Part shown: positions 59,124 to 64,000 of the stretch, piece after piece | Numbering within the stretch: the stretch's first letter is position 1 | Layout: every line of letters begins with the position of its first letter | NCBI RefSeq assembly: GCF_036088315.1 | Contig: NZ_CP107996.1 | Location: 1,632,501 to 1,696,500 of the forward strand | Length of the DNA stretch: 64,000 nucleotides | Source: Streptomyces sp. NBC_00344 | Lineage (GTDB): Bacteria; Actinomycetota; Actinomycetes; Streptomycetales; Streptomycetaceae | Reading direction: 5' to 3' | Translations under genes and position numbers: made by a program | Notes under the pieces: generated by a model | The model's database searches: none | What the model was told of the DNA's origin: nothing | What the model saw: only the letters and a program-made list of their open reading frames with translations

Positions 59124-60542
59124 TCAGGAATCGAAGCCGAGGCCCAGCCGGTCCAGCGACTTCAGCCAGAAGTTGCGCCGCCCGCCGCGCTCGTCGGCCC
59201 GGGCCAGCGACCACTTGGTCAGCCCGATTCCCGCCCAGGCGAACGGTTCAGGCGGGAACGGCACCGGCTTGGTGCGCACCATGGCGAGTCCGGTGCGCTG
59301 GGAGGGGACGCCGGACAGCAGATCGAGCATCACGTCTGCGCCGAAGCGGGTGGCACCGACCCCGAGACCGGTGTAGCCCGCCGCGTAGGCCACCCGACCG
59401 CCGTGTGCCGTGCCGAAGAAGGGCGAGAAACGGGAGCAGGTGTCGATCGCACCGCCCCAGGCATGGCTGAAGCGGACCCCTTCGAGCTGCGGGAAACAGC
59501 GGAAGAAGTGCCCGGCGAGAGTGAGATAGGTGTCGGGCCGGTGGTCGAGTCCGGCGCTCATCCGCCCGCCGTAGGGATAGATCGCGTCGTAACCGCCCCA
59601 CAGGATGCGGCGATCGGCGGTCAGCCGGAAGTAGTGGAACTGGTTGGCGCTGTCGCCGAGCCCCTGCCGTCCCTGCCAGCCGACCGACGCCAGCTGGTCA
59701 TCGGTCAGCGGTTCGGTGGTCAGCGCGTAGTCGTACACCGGGACCGTGTACGGGCGCACCCGCCTGACCAGCGAAGGGAAGACATTGGTGCCCAGCGCCA
59801 CCTGCCGGGCGAAGATCCTGCCGTACGGGGTGCGGACCGCCATGCCCGCGCCGGAGCGCGCCAGATCCAGGGCCCGGGTCCGCTCGTGGATTCTCACGCC
59901 GAGGCCGAGGCAGGCGCGCTTGAGCCCCCAGGCCAGTTTGGCGGGGTGCACCATCGCGACGCCGCGCCGGTCGTAGAGGCCGCCGAGGAAGGTCGGGGAG
60001 TCGACCTCGGCCCGCAGCGCGTCCCGGTCGAGGAACTCGGGCGCGTCGAAGCCGCGTTCGGTCAGCTGCCGGTGCCAGTCCCGGAGTTCGTCGAGCTGGT
60101 GGGGCTGGGTGGCCACATCGATCTCACCGGTGCGCTCGAAGTCGCAGTCGATCCCGTAATGGGCGACGGCCGACTCGATGGCATCGAGATTGCGCTCCCC
60201 CAGCGCCTCCAGCTGCCGGATCTCGCCGGGCCACCGCTCGAGCCCGTTGGCCAGCCCATGGGTGAGGGACGCGGCACAGAATCCGCCGTTGCGGCCCGAG
60301 GCGGCCCAGCCCACCTCATGGCCCTCGATGAGAAGGACGTCCCTCCCCGGGTCGCGCTCCTTGGCCAGCAGGGCGGTCCACAGTCCGCTGTATCCGCCGC
60401 CGATCACCAGCAGATCGCAGCTGTGGTCCCCGGTGACGGCGGGGAGCACGCCGGGCTTGCCGGGGTCCTCCAGCCAGAACGACACCGGTCGGGCATCGGC
60501 GAGTGATGCGGAAAGCGCACGGGTCATGGCAGCTGGGGCCAT
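59124..60542 (-). CDS. FAD-dependent oxidoreductase, gamma-glutamylputrescine oxidase-like
   Basis: 472-residue DAO-type flavoenzyme. The Rossmann motif GGGYSG is near 48-53 in CDLLVIGGGYSGLWTALL, with the ASGRNGGF block and a C-terminal FAD contact (GYTGLGVGATRFG). The ATG at 60540-60542 follows AAGGAG. It is 24 bp after the PotC stop, in the same operon as the polyamine importer, so oxidation of gamma-glutamylputrescine or a related amine is the likely reaction. Confidence 0.87.
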   Translation of the reverse strand: MAPAAMTRALSASLADARPVSFWLEDPGKPGVLPAVTGDHSCDLLVIGGGYSGLWTALLAKERDPGRDVLLIEGHEVGWAASGRNGGFCAASLTHGLANGLERWPGEIRQLEALGERNLDAIESAVAHYGIDCDFERTGEIDVATQPHQLDELRDWHRQLTERGFDAPEFLDRDALRAEVDSPTFLGGLYDRRGVAMVHPAKLAWGLKRACLGLGVRIHERTRALDLARSGAGMAVRTPYGRIFARQVALGTNVFPSLVRRVRPYTVPVYDYALTTEPLTDDQLASVGWQGRQGLGDSANQFHYFRLTADRRILWGGYDAIYPYGGRMSAGLDHRPDTYLTLAGHFFRCFPQLEGVRFSHAWGGAIDTCSRFSPFFGTAHGGRVAYAAGYTGLGVGATRFGADVMLDLLSGVPSQRTGLAMVRTKPVPFPPEPFAWAGIGLTKWSLARADERGGRRNFWLKSLDRLGLGFDS

Positions 60543-60566
60543 GGGTTCCACTCCTTCGAGGACTGC

Positions 60567-61376
60567 TCAGTGCGATGTGCTGTTCTTCCGGCGGCTGCTG
60601 ACGAGCTGGCCGCCGAGGACCACCAGCACGGCGATGACGAACATCGTCGTGCCGATGACGTTGATCTGGACGGGCGTGCCGCGCTGTGCCGATCCCCAGA
60701 CGTACATCGGGAAGGTCACGGTCGAGCCCGCGTTGAAGTTGGTGATGATGAAGTCGTCGAAGGAGAGCGCGAAGGCGAGCAGCGCCCCCGCCGCTATCCC
60801 CGGTGCGGCAATGGGCAGGGTGACCCGCAGGAAGGTCTGGACAGGACCGGCGTAGAGATCGCGCGCCGCTTCTTCGAGACGTGGGTCCATGGACATGACG
60901 CGTGCTTTGACCGCGGTGACCACGAAGCTCAGGCAGAACATGATGTGCGCGATCAGAATGGTCCAGAAGCCCAGCTGGGCGCCCATGTTGAGGAAGAGCG
61001 TCAGCAGCGAGGCGGCCATCACGACCTCGGGCATCGCCATCGGCAGAAAGATCAGCGAATTGATCGCGCCGCGCGCCCGGAACCGGTAGCGGACCAGCGC
61101 GAAGGCGATCATCGTGCCGAGCACGGTGGAGCCGATGGTCGCCCAGACGGCGATCTGCAGGGAGAGGGACAGCGAGCCGCACATGTCGGCCACGCCGCAG
61201 GGGTCCTTCCAGGCGTCCAGCGAGAACTTCTGCCAAGTGATGTTGAAGCGGCCCTTCGGCTTGTTGAAGGAGAACCACATCACGACGATGTTCGGCAGGA
61301 TCAGGTAGGCGAGTGTGAACAGACCCGCGGCGGTGACGAGATGGCGCCGCAGCCGGCGCAGCGAATGGCTCAGCAT
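60567..61376 (-). CDS. potC: Polyamine ABC transporter permease, PotC type
   Basis: 269-residue permease of the spermidine/putrescine importer family with about six TM helices and the EAA loop (LEEAARDLYAGPVQTFLRVTLP). The ATG shares one base with the PotB stop (TGATG), so it is coupled. It forms the pore with PotB and is powered by PotA. Confidence 0.92.
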   Translation of the reverse strand: MLSHSLRRLRRHLVTAAGLFTLAYLILPNIVVMWFSFNKPKGRFNITWQKFSLDAWKDPCGVADMCGSLSLSLQIAVWATIGSTVLGTMIAFALVRYRFRARGAINSLIFLPMAMPEVVMAASLLTLFLNMGAQLGFWTILIAHIMFCLSFVVTAVKARVMSMDPRLEEAARDLYAGPVQTFLRVTLPIAAPGIAAGALLAFALSFDDFIITNFNAGSTVTFPMYVWGSAQRGTPVQINVIGTTMFVIAVLVVLGGQLVSSRRKNSTSH

Positions 61377-62299
61377 CAGACCAGGTCCTCCGTACCGGCT
61401 CGGCGGATGTAGACGGTGACCATGATCAGCACGACTGCCATCAGGATGAAGGACAGCGCGGCCGCTGTCGGATAGTCGAGAACCCGGAGGAACTGCGACT
61501 GGATGACACTTCCGACCATTTTGGTGTCCGTCGAGCCGAGGAGTTCGGCGTTGACGTAGTCGCCTGCCGCCGGGATGAAGGTGAGCAGGGTGCCGGAGAC
61601 GACGCCGGGCATGGAGAGCGGGAAGGTCACCTTGCGGAAGGTGGTGGCCGGAGTGGCGTAGAGGTCACCCGCCGCCTCGTGGAGCCGGCCGTCGATCCGC
61701 TCGAGCGAGGTGTAGAGCGGAAGGATCATGAACGGCAGGAAGTTGTAGGTGAGTCCGCAGACCACGGCCATCGGCGTGGCGAGGACCCGGCTGCCCTCGG
61801 TCCAGCCGAGCCAGCTGGTGACGTCCAGGATGTGCAGCGTGTTGAGCACGCCCACCACGGGCCCGCCGTCGGCGAGGATCGTCTTCCAGGCCAGCGTACG
61901 GATCAGGAAGCTGGTGAAGAACGGCGCGATGACCAGGATCAGCACCAGATTGCGCCAGCGGCCGGCCTTGAAGGCGATGAGATACGAGAGCGGATAGCCG
62001 AGCAGCAGACAGAGCCCCGTGGCGGTGCCCGCGTACAGCAGGGAGCGGATGAACTGCGGGTAGTACCCGGTCAGCGCGTCCAGGTACGTCCGGAAGTGCC
62101 AGGTGACCCGGAAACCGTCCTCGAGCGACCCCGTCTGGACGGAGGTCGACGCCTGGTAGACCATCGGAAGCGCGAAGAAGACGAGCAGCCAGATGATGCC
62201 GGGGATCAGCAGCCAGTAGGGCACGAGCCGCTTGCGGACCGGGCGCTTGCGCACGGCGGGTTCGGTGCGGGATGCGGGCGGAGCGTCGGTGAGGGTCAC
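61376..62299 (-). CDS. potB: Polyamine ABC transporter permease, PotB type
   Basis: 307-residue permease. It has an N-terminal cytoplasmic tail, TM1 (YWLLIPGIIWLLVFFALPMV), and the EAA loop LHEAAGDLYATPATTFRKVTFP. The GTG overlaps the PotA stop (GTGA, 62296-62299). The set is the usual PotABC(D). Confidence 0.92.
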   Translation of the reverse strand: MTLTDAPPASRTEPAVRKRPVRKRLVPYWLLIPGIIWLLVFFALPMVYQASTSVQTGSLEDGFRVTWHFRTYLDALTGYYPQFIRSLLYAGTATGLCLLLGYPLSYLIAFKAGRWRNLVLILVIAPFFTSFLIRTLAWKTILADGGPVVGVLNTLHILDVTSWLGWTEGSRVLATPMAVVCGLTYNFLPFMILPLYTSLERIDGRLHEAAGDLYATPATTFRKVTFPLSMPGVVSGTLLTFIPAAGDYVNAELLGSTDTKMVGSVIQSQFLRVLDYPTAAALSFILMAVVLIMVTVYIRRAGTEDLV

Positions 62300-63450
62300 G
62301 CCGCCTCCTCGATGCCCGCGTCGATGTCCTGCGCCGCGTCCAGGCCGAAGGAGTGTTCCGGGTTCCAGTGCAGTACCACCTCGGCGCCGGGGGTCAGCCG
62401 GGCGTCCCGCTCGATGTTCTGCACGTAGACCTCGAGCTCCGGGCAGACCGGGCTGTCGATGACGTACTGCGTGGAGACACCGATGAAGCTGGAGTCGGCT
62501 ATCCGTCCGGTGATCTTGTTGCGGCCCGCCGGGATCTGCGCCGAGTCGTCCGCGTGCACCAGCGAGACCTTCTCCGGGCGTACGCCGACGAGCAGCTTGC
62601 CGCCGCTGGTGGTGGCCGCCGTACACCGGCCGGCCGGCAGCCGCAGCTCGGCTCCCGACGCCAGCACGGTGATGTCGGATGCGGCCCTGACGACCTCGGC
62701 CTGGATCAGGTTGGAGGTGCCGAGGAAGTTGGCGACGAAGGTGGTCTGCGGGTTCTCGTAGAGTTCGGCCGGTGCGCCGAGCTGCTCGACCCGGCCGCCG
62801 TTCATCACCGCGACGGTGTCGGCCATGGTCATGGCCTCCTCCTGGTCGTGGGTGACATGGACGAAGGTGATACCGACCTCGGTCTGGATCCGCTTGAGTT
62901 CCAGCTGCATCTGGCGGCGCAGTTTCAGGTCGAGAGCACCCAGCGGCTCGTCGAGGAGCAGTACCTGCGGGTGGTTGATGAGCGCGCGCGCGACGGCGAC
63001 GCGCTGCTGCTGGCCGCCGGAGAGCTGATGGGGCTTGCGGTGGGCGAAGTCGCCGAGCTGGACGAGGTCGAGCATGTCGCCGACCTGTTTCCTGACGGAC
63101 TTGATGCCCCGCCTGCGCAGCCCGAAGGCGATGTTCTCCGTGACGTCCAGGTGCGGGAAGAGCGCATACGACTGGAAGACGGTGTTGACCGGGCGCTTGT
63201 AGGGCGGCAGGTCGGTGACGTCGTGGCCGCCGAGCGCGACGGTCCCGGTGGTCGGGTCCTCCAGACCTGCGATCATCCGCAGCGTGGTGGTCTTGCCACA
63301 GCCCGAGGCTCCGAGCAGTGCGAAGAAGGAGCCCTGCGGGACGGTCAGATCCAGCGGGTGGACGGCGGTGAAGGAGCCGTACGTCTTGCTGATCCCGGTG
63401 AGACGGACGTCGCCGCCTTCATTCGTCTGTGTCTTGGGTGCGGTCGTCAT
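62296..63450 (-). CDS. potA: Polyamine ABC transporter ATPase, PotA type
   Basis: 384 residues. Walker A GASGCGKTT (about 48-56), signature LSGGQQQR, Walker B LLLDEPLGALD, and a C-terminal TOBE domain (PAGRNKITGRIADSSFIG region). All motifs intact. ATG at 63448-63450. The gene is 58 bp after potD and coupled to potB. Confidence 0.94.
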   Translation of the reverse strand: MTTAPKTQTNEGGDVRLTGISKTYGSFTAVHPLDLTVPQGSFFALLGASGCGKTTTLRMIAGLEDPTTGTVALGGHDVTDLPPYKRPVNTVFQSYALFPHLDVTENIAFGLRRRGIKSVRKQVGDMLDLVQLGDFAHRKPHQLSGGQQQRVAVARALINHPQVLLLDEPLGALDLKLRRQMQLELKRIQTEVGITFVHVTHDQEEAMTMADTVAVMNGGRVEQLGAPAELYENPQTTFVANFLGTSNLIQAEVVRAASDITVLASGAELRLPAGRCTAATTSGGKLLVGVRPEKVSLVHADDSAQIPAGRNKITGRIADSSFIGVSTQYVIDSPVCPELEVYVQNIERDARLTPGAEVVLHWNPEHSFGLDAAQDIDAGIEEAA

Positions 63451-63508
63451 GGGTGCGGTCCCGGGTCGGTGAGAGGGCTTCGTGGAGGAGCGCCGATGAG
63501 GAGGCGGG

Positions 63509-64000
63509 TCAGGCGCCGATGAGCTTGGCGAACTTCGCTTCGTACGCCGTCTCTTCCTTGCTGGAGAGCGAGCGGAAGGCGTGCGACTTCGCGGCCATTT
63601 CGCTGTCCGGCAGAATCAGTGTGTTCGCCGCCAGCTTCGGGTCGATCTTCGTCAGTTCCGCACGGACCCCTTCGACGGGGCAGACGTAGTTGATGTAGGC
63701 GGCCAGTTTCGCGGCGACCGGCAGCTCGTAGTAGTAGTCCATCAGCCGCTCGGCGTTGGCCTGGTGCCGCGCCTTGGCGGGTATCAGCATGTTGTCGGTG
63801 GACGTCATGTAGCCGGCTGCCGGGATCGCGTATTTCACGTGCGGGTTGTCGCTCTGCAGCTGGGTGATGTCTCCGCCCCAGGCGACGCAGGCGGCGAGGT
63901 CGCCCTTGTCCAGGTCGCTGATGTAGTCGTTGCCGGTGAAGCGGCGGATCTGCTTCTTGTCGACGCCCTTCTGCAGCCTGCCGATCGCGGCGTCGTAGTC
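63509..64000 (-). CDS. potD: Polyamine ABC transporter substrate-binding protein, C-terminal part only
   Basis: Only the last 163 residues lie in the window; the gene runs past base 64000. The frame is open to the window edge and includes DYISDLDKGDLAACVAWGGD and PAAGYMTSTDNMLIPA, which are PotD-family blocks. It is the first gene of the polyamine operon seen here and precedes potA. Confidence 0.9.
   Translation of the reverse strand, partial: DYDAAIGRLQKGVDKKQIRRFTGNDYISDLDKGDLAACVAWGGDITQLQSDNPHVKYAIPAAGYMTSTDNMLIPAKARHQANAERLMDYYYELPVAAKLAAYINYVCPVEGVRAELTKIDPKLAANTLILPDSEMAAKSHAFRSLSSKEETAYEAKFAKLIGA

Overview
The window is a chromosomal core segment of a Streptomyces-type actinobacterium. 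GC is very high, GTG and TTG starts are common, stop/start overlaps of 4 bp abound, and the gene order (rnj-dapA-thyX / dapB-M16 peptidase-pnp-rpsO / ribF-truB-rbfA-DUF503-infB-ylxR-nusA-rimP / proS / ispG-rseP-dxr / chitinase-gabT) is the one I know from streptomycetes. No rRNA, tRNA, CRISPR array, insertion sequence or prophage was seen. No gene-free stretch exceeds about 300 bp.

Layout. 0-10 kb: mostly minus strand; RNase J, DapA, ThyX, then an operon rpsO -> pnp -> M16 peptidase -> dapB -> small TPR-like membrane protein, with a large folded leader before pnp. 10-13 kb: a solitary cytochrome oxidase subunit I, a small helical protein and an orphan DUF397 protein on the plus strand. 13.4-16.7 kb: a 1099-residue Pro/Gln-rich ParA/MinD-like (EspI-like) ATPase. 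The place where I recall the S. coelicolor ESX/type VII cluster contains only this gene here. 16.9-22.8 kb: a tightly overlapping five-gene oligopeptide ABC importer. 22.9-34.7 kb (minus): ribF, a 1168-residue degenerate-protease/P-loop NTPase, and the translation operon rimP-nusA-ylxR-infB-DUF503-rbfA-truB. 34.8-36.7 kb: a three-gene operon of a Tat lipoprotein, a ferritin-like DUF4439 protein and a kinase-fold protein with a substituted catalytic Asp. 36.8-44.9 kb: proS, two GNAT acetyltransferases and the MEP isoprenoid genes ispG and dxr flanking an RseP-type site-2 protease. 45-48 kb: an EPSP synthase with Ala at the glyphosate-determining Gly position, and a long acyl-CoA dehydrogenase. 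48-64 kb: a polyamine/GABA utilisation region (aldehyde dehydrogenase, PucR regulator, GabT, gamma-glutamylputrescine oxidase-like enzyme, PotABC and partial PotD). It is interrupted by a VirD4-like membrane ATPase, a PAP2 phosphatase, a GH18 chitinase with two DasR-type sites, and a small prim-pol-like protein.

How the genes fit together: RNA turnover and translation (RNase J, PNPase, S15, IF2, NusA, RimP, RbfA, TruB, ProRS), cell-wall and lysine precursors (DapA, DapB), isoprenoids (IspG, Dxr), and a nutrient-scavenging end in which chitin breakdown lies beside uptake and oxidation of polyamines to GABA and on to succinate. The most unusual items are the inactive-protease/STAND-like NTPase between truB and ribF, the orphan EspI-like ATPase, the EPSP synthase substitution, the pseudo-kinase operon and several structured leaders.
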